Source of the DNA: Pycnococcus provasolii
Taxonomy: Eukaryota; Chlorophyta; Pseudoscourfieldiophyceae; Pseudoscourfieldiales; Pycnococcaceae
Length of the DNA stretch: 64,000 bases
Assembly (NCBI GenBank): GCA_938743325.2
Contig: OW568883.1
Coordinates: 310,001-374,000 of the forward strand
Direction: 5' to 3'
Part shown: positions 36,037 through 44,850 of the stretch, piece after piece
Layout of the letters: every line of letters starts with the position of its first letter
Position numbering within the stretch: the stretch's first letter is position 1
The notes under the pieces: generated by a model
The model's database searches: none
What the model saw: only the letters and a program-made list of their open reading frames with translations
Told to the model about the DNA's origin: nothing
Made by a program: the position numbers and the translations under genes

Positions 36037-36360
36037 ATGGCGTCGTCCATCTCTCCTCATGGCGCTCCTCTGCGGTTTCATAAGCTGGTACGCTCTCTGG
36101 TCCTGGTGGCGACGCTCTGGCTTTTAGCTGTGTTTTTGATATCGTCGTCCACATGGATGTTAGGAAATAGTAGCTACCGCACAATCCTGCTGTATCTGCC
36201 CGTGTACCTCCTCGTCGCGTTCGTGTGCATCACCGGCATACGCGTGGGAATCTCAATAGCGCGGTTCCCGAACGTGCCGCACGAAGCAGCCATGCTCCGC
36301 GACGACTTCAAGAGGGCGCGCAACGCGCTAAGAGAAAAGGGCATACCTTGTGACGAGTAA
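36037..36360 (+). CDS. DPM3: Dolichol-phosphate mannosyltransferase subunit 3 (DPM3)
   Basis: 107 residues, the usual length. Two hydrophobic segments (about 20-38 and 50-72) with YLPVYLLVAFVCITGIRVGISIARF precede a short amphipathic C-terminal coil: FPNVPHEAAMLRDDFKRARN and ALREKGIP, which matches the family's F-D/N-P-EAA-L...I-A-L---G block. DPM3 is the small ER membrane subunit that tethers the catalytic DPM1 subunit and so supports mannose donor synthesis for glycosylation and GPI anchors. A TGTAA follows the stop at 36,396-36,400. Confidence 0.87.
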   Translation: MASSISPHGAPLRFHKLVRSLVLVATLWLLAVFLISSSTWMLGNSSYRTILLYLPVYLLVAFVCITGIRVGISIARFPNVPHEAAMLRDDFKRARNALREKGIPCDE

Positions 36361-37101
36361 GCGCCTTTTGCTTTTGTTTCTGTGTTTTCTTTCTATGTAA
36401 CGATAGGTTTTTACATGAGTACAATAAAGAGAGGATCACCTAAAAGAACGACGCGTTCCAGGCACGTCCCGCTACTGAGTGCCCGCCAATGGCTGGCCAT
36501 CGCGCACCGAAGAGCGTGCGTGGCGGCAAGTGCGAAGTGGCAGGAGCGATCGAGAAGGGGACAGGGAGAGTGCTGGTGCTGCTGACAAGACTGTCGACCC
36601 ACATTGGTGACCCACACCCACACGACGCGCCGGAGAAGGCATGCTCCGGTCCAGCCGATGTTGAGAAGAGGCGTCCTCGCGGCCTGGCCATTTGCTTTTG
36701 TTTATGCCTTGGGTTCTTTTTGCAAGTCACGTAGAGTCGTCCTCGTCGTCGAACCATCCGACACTCGGCGCACATACGAGTTAAACTGATACGAACTTTC
36801 ATAAGGTTCTTAGACTATTCGAGAGAGAGAGAGAGACGAATCAACGAAAAATAAAATAAAATAATGGGAAGAGCAGAAACAAGAATACTACGATAATGGC
36901 AAGATGGTGGACAGAACTATGCGTAAAAACGAAGATGAGAGGAGGGGGATCCCAAGGCCATAGGGAACAGGATGGAGAAACCCTAACCAAGCTCGGAGGA
37001 AGTAACCCTAACCCCTAACCCCTAACCAGGAGACCCGCGGGAAACCCCTAACCTAAACTTTACGCTTGTCGACGGTTTGGATGGGCTCGGCATAAGTACA
37101 A
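36361..37101. other. Intergenic region, no convincing gene
   Basis: Holds the DPM3 3' end, a GA-dinucleotide run (36,820-36,834), and CCCTAA/CCCCTAA-type units (36,978-37,056). Short open frames lack any recognisable domain. Confidence 0.55.
36978..37056 (-). repeat. Degenerate telomere-like CCCTAA/CCCCTAA units
   Basis: Scattered and tandem CCCTAA and CCCCTAA units just upstream of the retroelement-derived frame. Less regular than the other tracts. Confidence 0.75.
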
Positions 37102-38172
37102 TTGGGAACCCCAAGGATTGGATTGATACGAACCCTACACGCAGCCAGTCCCGGAGTCATTCTTGACGTTGATGCTAGTCACCAACTGCGTGACGACAAG
37201 CTACGACCTGAAAACACCATGCTTTTGCATGCCGCGACGGCTGCTGCTCGTGCCATTGACGATGCACCACCTCGCCGCGCCGCTGTCTTCCCTTCCATTC
37301 CAGTCGCTCCACCACCCGTCGCGCCGCTCAACTCTTCCCTATATCTTCCTCCTCCTGTCTCGTCGTCCGCCCGTTACCCGTCCAACTCCTGGGCTTCCTT
37401 CGTTCCTTCTGCTGTTGCTCGTCTTTCCCCTGTTCCTACTGCATCGTCGATTCTTACTCTTGCCGATCTTCAATGCCGTGATCGCCTCCGTGATGCGGCG
37501 CGCTTGCTTCCGCTGCTTCCTGATGAAGCCATCGCGCGCATGCTGGGCTCTTCCCTCGCTGAATGCTTTCGTGCTGATCCTGCTCACGTCGCCTCCCTCG
37601 TCCTCCAGATTCTTGTCCGCTTCGGCCCGTCTACGCTCGGACCTGTCGCTACTACTCTGCGTGATCTGCATGACGCTGCTGCTGCTTCGCACACGCGCAT
37701 CTCGCCATCTCTGAGCGGGCTCGCTACGCGTGCGCTCTTTGATCGGCGTCAGCGTGGCGTAACGCGCGCTACGTCGCTGCTCACCCTCCAGCGTGGCCTG
37801 ACCTGGCTCACCACGCATGGTGCTGCGGCAGCAGCGTACTATACGTTCGCGCATCTGCTGCCGCCTGACCGCGTCATCGTCCACTTCATCGACTCGCAGG
37901 TGGCTTTCGCATGGGTAGCCAAAGGCTACGCCTCACAGCTTCACGTCGCAGACATTGTGAACCAACTGCACCTCGACCACTTGCACAGACAAGTCTGGTT
38001 CGAGTGGTTGGATTCGGATGCGAACATCGCTGACATTCCGAGCAGAGGAGATCCGGAGGATCCTGCCCTGGCTGGAGACTACGCCATACTGCGAGAACTG
38101 GGCGCGACGCGCATAACCGCGAAACTCCCACCCATCCCACCCTCTTACTACGCAGCCGCAGCTACACCTTGA
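37102..38172 (+). mobile_element. Retroelement-derived frame with RNase H-like C-terminus (fossil fragment)
   Basis: An open frame of 356 residues. Its C-terminal part carries HFIDSQVAFAWVAKGY and a WFEWLDSDANIADIPSRGDP block, the pattern that closes RNase H domains of reverse-transcribing elements (DIRS- or Ty3-like). No reverse transcriptase was found beside it, and no terminal repeats were recognised, so it looks like an incomplete old copy. The Ala- and Pro-rich N-terminal half is unassigned. Confidence 0.6.
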
Positions 38173-38562
38173 GGTTCTCCCTCTCTGTGTCTGGCACGCT
38201 CGGCTTTGCCGTTCCTGCCAGGCATGGGGAAATGGAGAAGTCGACCGCGACGACAACCTCCTGCCAACGATTCGTTCGTCGTTGGGCGCCCCCACCTGTA
38301 ATTACACATCTCGTGTAAGACTCGTTGCAGTTACTACCCTTCAAGTTGTCGCACAGTTGTACACAATCCAAAGGACGGGATTGGCAGAGGGGTTCCCAGG
38401 GAGCGTGATAGGTGAGCGTGATCCACAACGAGATCTTTGCGCCGACCCTGTTGCCTTCCCTTCCCAGCCCCTTATATTTGCCCCTTATCTGTTCTGTTCA
38501 ACCCCCTCCCTCCCTTTTTTTCTTTTTTTTCCACATCAAAAGCAGCAAACGAGATATTCGTT
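38173..38562. other. Intergenic region upstream of GluRS
   Basis: No gene was recognised. It holds the end of the fossil element, then a pyrimidine-rich tract (38,500-38,532) that is probably the GluRS promoter or 5' UTR. Confidence 0.5.
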
Positions 38563-40257
38563 ATGATGGCGTCGTTGAAGGCTGTGAAGCCTCGTGGTCA
38601 TGCTCTTCTTCAGAGGAGGTACACTCTTAGGAGGTCGCGTGTCTCGTCAACGGCTTCGTCAACGGCTGTATCCCAATCAAAAGCAGCAGCGCCGTCATCC
38701 TCGGCGGCGGCAGCAGCATCCCCATCATCCTCGGCGATTCGCGTTCGTTTCGCGCCGTCGCCTACGGGTAATCTGCACGTGGGGGGAGCACGCACAGCGC
38801 TCTTCAACTGGCTCTACGCGAGAAACAACGGGGGCACGTTCGTCGTGCGTATCGAGGATACGGACACCGCGAGGTCGACGCGCGAGTCGGAACAGGCGAT
38901 GATCAGGGACCTCAGGTGGCTTGGACTCGACTGGGACGAAGGGCCGCAGGACGGCGACGAAGACAACGAAGTCGGCGTGCTCGGCGAGAAAGGTCCGTAC
39001 CGACAAAGCGAGAGAACGACCATCTACCAGGAACTCGCACAGCAGCTCATCGACGAAGGGCACGCGTACAGGTGCTTCTGCACGGACGAGGAACTCGAGG
39101 CGATGAGAGCCGAGGCGGAGGAGAAAAAATTGCCGCCCATCTACCGCGGGCCGTGGGCGAACGCGACGGAGGAGGAAGTGCAGGCAAAACTGGACGCCGG
39201 AGAGACGTACGCCGTGCGCTTCCGCGTGCCAAAGGACGACCGCGTCGAGATTGACGACATCGTGCGCGGCCGCGTGGGGTGGGACACAAACACGCTCGGG
39301 GACTTTGTCATCCTGCGCTCCAACGGCCTGCCAGTGTACAACTTCTGCGTCGCGGTGGACGACGCGAAGATGGAGATCTCGCACGTCATCCGCGCTGAGG
39401 AGCACCTGCCCAACACGCTGCGTCAGGCTCTCGTCTACCGCGCGCTTGGATTCCCAATGCCCACATTCGCGCACTGCAGCCTGATCCTCGCGCCGGATCG
39501 CTCGAAGCTGTCGAAGCGCCACGGAGCCACGTCCGTGGGGCAGTTCAAGGAGCTTGGCTACCTCCCCGAGGCGATGAACAACTACCTCGCGATGCTCGGC
39601 TGGAACGACGGAACGGAGAAGGAGATTTACACCGTCGAGGAGCTTTCCGAAGCTTTCGGTCTCGACCGCATCACGAAGAGCCCCGCGATCTTTGACCTTG
39701 ACAAGCTCAAGTGGATGAATGGACAGCACCTGCGTGCACTCGACGACAGCGCTCTTGCCGACGTGCTCGGGCCCGTCTTGTCAAGCAAGGGGCTCGCGTC
39801 CTCGGGCAGCGACGAGCACGTCGTCGTGGCACTTCCGCTGCTGCGCGAGAAGCTCGAGCTCGCGGAGGATGCTACGGACGAAATGTCGGCGATGCTCGGC
39901 TACTCTTTCGAGGACACCATCGCGAACGCCTCGGACAAAAATTGCCAGAAGGAGCTTGAGAGCGGTGGGCTGAAGAAGGTGGCGGATGCGATGCTTGCGC
40001 GTCACGCGGACGGCAGCCTCGGCGCCGCCATCTCGGAAGGAAACCTGAAGGGCTTGCTGAAGGATGTTGGCAAGGAGCTCGAACTCAAGGGCAAGGGGCT
40101 GTTCATGCCAACGCGCATCGTGCTCACGGGCCGCAGCAGTGGTCCAGATGTTGGTGAGCAGCTGCGCGTTGTTAGCCTTGCTGAGGGTGCTGTTGACGTG
40201 TGCGTTGGCCTGGATGCGCGCATGGAACGCCTGAAGGCTTGGGCCGACAGTGCGTAA
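38563..40257 (+). CDS. Glutamyl-tRNA synthetase, bacterial/organellar type
   Basis: 564 residues from the ATG at 38,563. The first 55-60 are Ser/Ala/Arg-rich and look like a plastid/mitochondrial targeting peptide. The class I catalytic core follows: RFAPSPTGNLHVGGARTALF (HIGH-type motif), VVRIEDTDTARSTRESEQAM, GDFVILRSNGLPVYNFCVAVDD, HVIRAEEHLPNTLRQ and SKLSKRHGATSV (KMSKS-type motif). The helical anticodon-binding part covers the last 170 residues. It charges tRNA-Glu; in organelles the same enzyme usually also charges tRNA-Gln before amidation. In plastids Glu-tRNA also feeds chlorophyll and heme synthesis. Family assignment is firm; dual targeting is inferred. Confidence 0.95.
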   Translation: MMASLKAVKPRGHALLQRRYTLRRSRVSSTASSTAVSQSKAAAPSSSAAAAASPSSSAIRVRFAPSPTGNLHVGGARTALFNWLYARNNGGTFVVRIEDTDTARSTRESEQAMIRDLRWLGLDWDEGPQDGDEDNEVGVLGEKGPYRQSERTTIYQELAQQLIDEGHAYRCFCTDEELEAMRAEAEEKKLPPIYRGPWANATEEEVQAKLDAGETYAVRFRVPKDDRVEIDDIVRGRVGWDTNTLGDFVILRSNGLPVYNFCVAVDDAKMEISHVIRAEEHLPNTLRQALVYRALGFPMPTFAHCSLILAPDRSKLSKRHGATSVGQFKELGYLPEAMNNYLAMLGWNDGTEKEIYTVEELSEAFGLDRITKSPAIFDLDKLKWMNGQHLRALDDSALADVLGPVLSSKGLASSGSDEHVVVALPLLREKLELAEDATDEMSAMLGYSFEDTIANASDKNCQKELESGGLKKVADAMLARHADGSLGAAISEGNLKGLLKDVGKELELKGKGLFMPTRIVLTGRSSGPDVGEQLRVVSLAEGAVDVCVGLDARMERLKAWADSA

Positions 40258-40326
40258 GATTTAACCAAAATTTTCTTTTGATTTCACGTCAAACCCCAAA
40301 TTTCCCGCCCCCCATCTCATGATGAA

Positions 40327-41298
40327 ATGGATTCGGAAGACGCGAGGAGGGAAATTTTCACATCCATCTCACCAAATTTCACATCAACAAACATGGCGAC
40401 GACGACGACGACCGGCAGTGACGACAACAACAACAACAACAAGTACGACGAGAAGACAAAGATGGCCTTTGACTATCTGACGAAGCCAGATCCGTCCGCA
40501 AACTTGATTGTGACCCTGTCCCACGGCGAATGCGACGCGAAGCAGCCTGTCAACATTTACCTTGACGCACGCTATGTGTCGATGTACTCGAGCGTCCTCC
40601 ACGATGCCATTCTTTTGAATCAATGCGATGGCGGCATTACCACTACTCGTGCCAACATGAGCAATGAAAGTGGAGAAGAGGATCAGTGCAACGACACCAG
40701 CTCGGACTGGTCTAACATCTACCATTCTGCTAATAGTACGACGAAAGTCGCTCTTCCGCTTGCTACCCCTACTACGAGGGTCACGTTACCGCTTGACGAC
40801 ATCTTCTCCTCGGCGAAGATGAGCACTCAGGAGGAGGACTCGTGGGAAGACGCGTTCGACGCGGTGCTTCGTACGTTTCAATTCATGTACGATCCAAAAT
40901 CCCGAGATGTGAGTATCGATGAGTTGGAATCGCTTTTGATCATGGCGCGCTATCTCAACTACAAGGATCTGACCACGGTGTGTGAAGTGTCGATTCAAAA
41001 GGCGATGGATGAGATTCTTCAGCAAGGAACTCTCTTTTTATTGCCAGATGATCAAGTGAACAATCTTGCTTCCCTCATCGTACTTGCTGATGATTTTGAC
41101 CTAAAGCACGCGTGGGAGGACACCCTTTTGAGCAGGATTGACAAATACAGCACCTACAGCCCACCTGACACTTCACGCAGCCCGAAACGCCACCACAGCT
41201 ACTCTTCACGTTTGCTCAAAAAATTGATGAAGAATGAGCACTTCGAAAAGCACTTGTCTTCGCACGCAAAGGTGCAGCTCCTCGCCGCTGCGCTCTAG
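40327..41298 (+). CDS. BTB/POZ-domain protein
   Basis: 323 residues. After an Asn/Thr-rich N-terminus comes a BTB-like fold: PVNIYLDARYVSMYSSVLHDAIL (the part that usually reads HR-vLa-S-vF), a Ser/Asn-rich insertion, LPLDDIFSS, DAFDAVLRTFQFMYDPKSRDV and LLIMARYLNYKDLTTVCEVSI. The C-terminal helical stretch resembles the BACK-like extension. BTB proteins dimerise and often act as adaptors for cullin-3 ubiquitin ligases. No kelch or MATH domain is present, so the role is open. A second in-frame ATG (40,393) could be the true start. Confidence 0.62.
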   Translation: MDSEDARREIFTSISPNFTSTNMATTTTTGSDDNNNNNKYDEKTKMAFDYLTKPDPSANLIVTLSHGECDAKQPVNIYLDARYVSMYSSVLHDAILLNQCDGGITTTRANMSNESGEEDQCNDTSSDWSNIYHSANSTTKVALPLATPTTRVTLPLDDIFSSAKMSTQEEDSWEDAFDAVLRTFQFMYDPKSRDVSIDELESLLIMARYLNYKDLTTVCEVSIQKAMDEILQQGTLFLLPDDQVNNLASLIVLADDFDLKHAWEDTLLSRIDKYSTYSPPDTSRSPKRHHSYSSRLLKKLMKNEHFEKHLSSHAKVQLLAAAL

Positions 41299-41732
41299 TA
41301 GCCTCTACTAGTTTTAAGGTACTAACCTCGAAAGAAGTTGCAAAATTTGTTAATTTGTGCATTCATTGTTGCTGCTGCACAACAAGCATACTGTAGATGG
41401 CGCCGCCGACTGCTCCGGTGCTTCCTAGTACATAGTTGGTATGTTAGTACTACTCCATCGAATGTAAAGCCGTAAAGGAGGTCCGTAAAGGGGAGGTGTA
41501 AAGGGGTAACATAGTCCTTACTTTAGGAATGATCAAAACGAGTGAATGATGAGTGAATGTGGATTGACCACCTTTCTGAACGTCTGATAAGAACGGTGGA
41601 TCCCATGGTCACACACCCTCTTGGTCTGTAAAAATCCATAGGTTACTGGCTAGTGGTATGGATCCACGCCTGCAGGGCCAGCCGCCCGTCCTTGCAAGGC
41701 GCAACTCATTCTAGAAGCGTCCATCAATAGCG
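41299..41732. other. Intergenic region, nothing recognised
   Basis: 434 bp between the BTB gene and the next small membrane protein. AT-richer than the flanks, with GTAAAGG repeats around 41,470-41,505. Confidence 0.5.
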
Positions 41733-42356
41733 ATGGCGTACCCGGCCGCGCTCGCGTGGGCGTCCCAAGCGCTCAGTGTCTCGCACAACCTCGACGCGTG
41801 CTTCTCGTTCGCAGCCCTGGCCGCCTCCAAGCTCGTGCAAGCGACGGCCGCACTGCCGGCGTCGGTATCGGGGGTTCTCACCACGCTCGCAGCCTCTCAC
41901 ACAACCGGGATGTGTGCAGCGCACGCCGCGCGCGTCAAGCACAGCGGAGCAAGGAGAGCTATCGCGGGAACGATCGCAGGGGCCGCTGTCGCAATACACG
42001 CCTCAACAGCGCACGCACCGACCTCGGCACAAACGGCGTTTGCGACAGTCGTGCCAGCTGTCTTATTCCTATGGGCGGAGCGAGGTCTGCGCGTCATTCG
42101 TACCGGCTCAACCTGCGACTCGGGACAAGATACGCCTGCAAAGACATTCGGCGTGCCTCTTTTGACGGGCCTGGCGCTCGCCAACGCAGGTGTCATGGGT
42201 GCAACTCTGGTCACGGCGCTACAGAGTCATGGAGGCTCTGCTGGCGAAGTTCTAGCGATGTTCGTCCCACGCGGCGCACTGGTCAGCTACGTGGGTGACG
42301 CGCTTGCGCACGTCGTGTGGAGCTACGGCGCGGCCAAGCTGTGCAGTGTTGGATGA
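41733..42356 (+). CDS. Small Ala-rich multi-pass membrane protein, unknown
   Basis: 207 residues, very Ala-rich, with about five to six hydrophobic stretches (for example SVSGVLTTLAASHTTGMCAAH, AIAGTIAGAAVAIHAS, FATVVPAVLFLWAE and PLLTGLALANAGVMGATLV). No family is recognised. It is convergent with a larger membrane protein (42,412-43,767) of loosely similar layout. A TGTAA at 42,374-42,378 suggests a real transcript end. Confidence 0.55.
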   Translation: MAYPAALAWASQALSVSHNLDACFSFAALAASKLVQATAALPASVSGVLTTLAASHTTGMCAAHAARVKHSGARRAIAGTIAGAAVAIHASTAHAPTSAQTAFATVVPAVLFLWAERGLRVIRTGSTCDSGQDTPAKTFGVPLLTGLALANAGVMGATLVTALQSHGGSAGEVLAMFVPRGALVSYVGDALAHVVWSYGAAKLCSVG

Positions 42357-42411
42357 AAGAGCTACGGCGTGACTGTAAATCAGAGTTTCCCAGTAAGTTA
42401 CATATTATGGT

Positions 42412-43767
42412 TCACTTGCCACGCCGACGTCGTTGACTGCGCGCTTGGCGGTACACGAAGGAAGCTGCGAGGTAGCTGAAGATGGCATACGAAAACGTGC
42501 ACGAGGCTCCCGCAACCGCACCGGCGGTATTTGCGGTAACGTCAGACCACCACAGTTTAGACACGCTGCTCGTGCTTGCGACGAAAGCACCCGTGAGCAG
42601 GATTGCTGGCGTGACAGCCGCCTTGCTAGCCTCACGCTGCACTTCCTCCGGATGCGACGCACGCGTACCATTCGCGTTAGGCGCACGCGCGAGCGTGTAT
42701 GCAACCGCGCACACGGCGAGGCGGCTCCCAAGGAGCGCGCACGCTGCGGGAAGCAGTCCCAGAGCAGCGTTCGTGGACGATGCCGCGGTGCTGTATATGG
42801 TAGCCATGAGTATCATGTGAGCGGTGCGCACGTCGCCGAGCGTGCGCCGTGTCTCCCCGCGTAGGTAGAGCACTGCTGTCGATGCAACGAGCAGGTGCGC
42901 GGGCGTCCAGTGGAGTAGTGCAGGCGTGACGAGACGCGTCGGGCTGGTCGATGGCACACGAGATGCAGGTGCGAGTGCGCGAATGAGCGGTGACACCTGT
43001 TTGTTTCGCGTCCAAACTCGCGCGCGTCTTGGCAGCGGCGTAGCATTCCAGTTGATCGTGCGCCATTTCCAGCTTCCTTGCCAGCTTCCGTGCCACTGCA
43101 GAGCGTGCACGACGAAAGCTACGGCGACGGTTGCTCCTACGAACGGCAGCGGCTTTCTTCTTTTATTGTCTCTTCGAGCATCTGCACGCATCTCCGATAG
43201 GCGCGTCAGTCCGCCTGTGACTGCAGACTTGACCGATCCGTATTGTTGTATGAGTGGGACGACGCGCTCGACGTTTTGTACAATTTGCTCAGCTTCCGCC
43301 GCGGACGCCTCGTCGTCGGCGTCGTCGTGCATGGCTCTTCCAAGCGTTCCTGCTCTTACGTCCGATAGAGCAATGATCGTCATAACAGCCACTGCGACAA
43401 CTGCGGTGAGAGGAAGTCCTCCTCCCATCGCGATAAGTCCAAGTGAGGTGGATGCCAAGGCTGGTGATGCCGATGCTGATGGACCCAGCGCATGACTGGC
43501 TGACTTATGACGAGTGCGTTGGAAAGAATCGCGTCCCAAAGGAGAAGGAGAATACGATGAAGAAATGCGACGTCTTCTCAGATACTTACTGGGCATGGCG
43601 TGCCCATATTGATGACGTTCACGTTCTTCAAGTCTACCACCACCACGACATTGCCACGCACGACAGCCACCCTTGACGAAGTTACCCCCCAAATGAGCAC
43701 GACATTTATGACACGTATTTTGTGGTGCTGACGTGGCAATCATAATCATGCTCGCGGCGGCGGACAT
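42412..43767 (-). CDS. Multi-pass membrane protein with N-terminal Cys motif, unknown
   Basis: 451 residues. The N-terminus carries a zinc-ribbon-like set of cysteines (CX2C-X12-CX4C), followed by an Arg/Ser-rich stretch. A first hydrophobic segment lies near residue 115-135 (GGGLPLTAVVAVAVMTIIAL), an Asp/Glu-rich coil follows, and five or more further membrane segments lie in the C-terminal 250 residues. No family is recognised. The start may be further downstream if the Cys-rich part is not translated. A telomere-like tract lies 65-169 bp upstream and also serves the divergent MIOX gene. Confidence 0.5.
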   Translation of the reverse strand: MSAAASMIMIATSAPQNTCHKCRAHLGGNFVKGGCRAWQCRGGGRLEERERHQYGHAMPSKYLRRRRISSSYSPSPLGRDSFQRTRHKSASHALGPSASASPALASTSLGLIAMGGGLPLTAVVAVAVMTIIALSDVRAGTLGRAMHDDADDEASAAEAEQIVQNVERVVPLIQQYGSVKSAVTGGLTRLSEMRADARRDNKRRKPLPFVGATVAVAFVVHALQWHGSWQGSWKWRTINWNATPLPRRARVWTRNKQVSPLIRALAPASRVPSTSPTRLVTPALLHWTPAHLLVASTAVLYLRGETRRTLGDVRTAHMILMATIYSTAASSTNAALGLLPAACALLGSRLAVCAVAYTLARAPNANGTRASHPEEVQREASKAAVTPAILLTGAFVASTSSVSKLWWSDVTANTAGAVAGASCTFSYAIFSYLAASFVYRQARSQRRRRGK

Positions 43768-43831
43768 TTATTCCTCTTATAGTGGTAGAAAACTACTTAC
43801 CGATGGTACGATACCAAATAGGACGGGCATT

Positions 43832-43936
43832 CGGGTTAGGGTTAGGGTTAGGGTTAAGGTTCGGGTTTGGGTTTGGGTTAGGGTTTGGGTTAAGGTTAGG
43901 GGTTGGGTGGGAGGGGCACCTAAGGTTAAGGTTAAT
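43832..43936 (+). repeat. Telomere-like TTAGGG/TTTGGG tract in a divergent promoter
   Basis: TTAGGG units change into TTTGGG and TTAAGG variants. The tract lies 65-169 bp from the start of the membrane protein (minus) and 129-233 bp from the MIOX start (plus). Confidence 0.9.
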
Positions 43937-44064
43937 TGATTTCGGTCAAGTTCGTTTCGTGTTATCCCTGATGACCATTTTCCACGTCACATTTGTCCCA
44001 TCACGTCCCACACGTTGTTTGTTTGTCATTCTCAACACCTTGTGTGTGTATCTACTGTTTAAGT

Positions 44065-44850
44065 ATGGTGTACCGCAACTATAACGACTGTTCCTCGAGT
44101 GTCCTCCAGTGCTACGAGCAGCAGCGCATCCACCACTCCGTCGAGTTCGTCCAGCACTTAATACGCAAGTACGCGACAATTCCGTACGAACGTGCATTTT
44201 CCGTCCCTGACATTCTTGCACTACTCGACACACTCGTCGACGTGTCCGACCCTGACCTCGCTCTCCCGAACTCCAAACACGCGATGCAGGCAGCCGAAGC
44301 GGCGACGGAGGCGGGAGAGCCTGACTGGATGGTTGTGACGGCGCTCATACACGACTTTGGCAAGATGTTGTGTTTCTTGGCACCGAGTGATGACGATGGC
44401 ACGAGCCCGACGACGCAGTGGTCCGTCGTCGGCGACACGTTCGTCTGCGGCCACGCGCTACCGTCCTCCCTCCCCTTTCCAACGCTGAAGGTGAAGGCGC
44501 ACGACTCGCACGTCGAATACCCGCCAAACTGCGGACTCCGCAACACGACCATCGCCTTTGGCCACGACGAGTTCATGTACCGCGCGCTTCGTCGCATGGT
44601 CGACCTCGGACAGTGCACGCTTCCCACCGAAGCACTCGACGCCATCCGCTTCCACAGTCTGTACGCGTGGCACACGCACGGCGCTTATGGGGAACTCGAG
44701 GACTCCGTCGACGTTGCGACAAAACCTGTTGTCTTGAAATTAAATCAGTACGACTTGTACAGCAAGTCCAATAAAGTGTACGAGTACGGACCTGAGTTGG
44801 AACGCTTGATTGTGAAGTTCTTTCCTAACGGGGGACTATTAAGCTTTTGA
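44065..44850 (+). CDS. MIOX: Myo-inositol oxygenase (MIOX)
   Basis: 261 residues. Conserved blocks: SKHAMQAAEAATEAG (first His ligand), MVVTALIHDFGKML (HD pair), WSVVGDTFVCGHA, FGHDEFMYRAL (His ligand), LPTEALDAIRFHSLYAWH (His ligand), LNQYDLYSKSN (Asp ligand) and LIVKFFPNGGLL. All six ligands of the di-iron centre are present. MIOX cleaves myo-inositol with oxygen to D-glucuronate, which feeds UDP-sugar/cell-wall or ascorbate precursors and energy metabolism. The start at 44,065 gives the usual family length; the upstream in-frame ATG is less likely. A TGTAA follows at 44,864-44,868. Confidence 0.95.
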   Translation: MVYRNYNDCSSSVLQCYEQQRIHHSVEFVQHLIRKYATIPYERAFSVPDILALLDTLVDVSDPDLALPNSKHAMQAAEAATEAGEPDWMVVTALIHDFGKMLCFLAPSDDDGTSPTTQWSVVGDTFVCGHALPSSLPFPTLKVKAHDSHVEYPPNCGLRNTTIAFGHDEFMYRALRRMVDLGQCTLPTEALDAIRFHSLYAWHTHGAYGELEDSVDVATKPVVLKLNQYDLYSKSNKVYEYGPELERLIVKFFPNGGLLSF

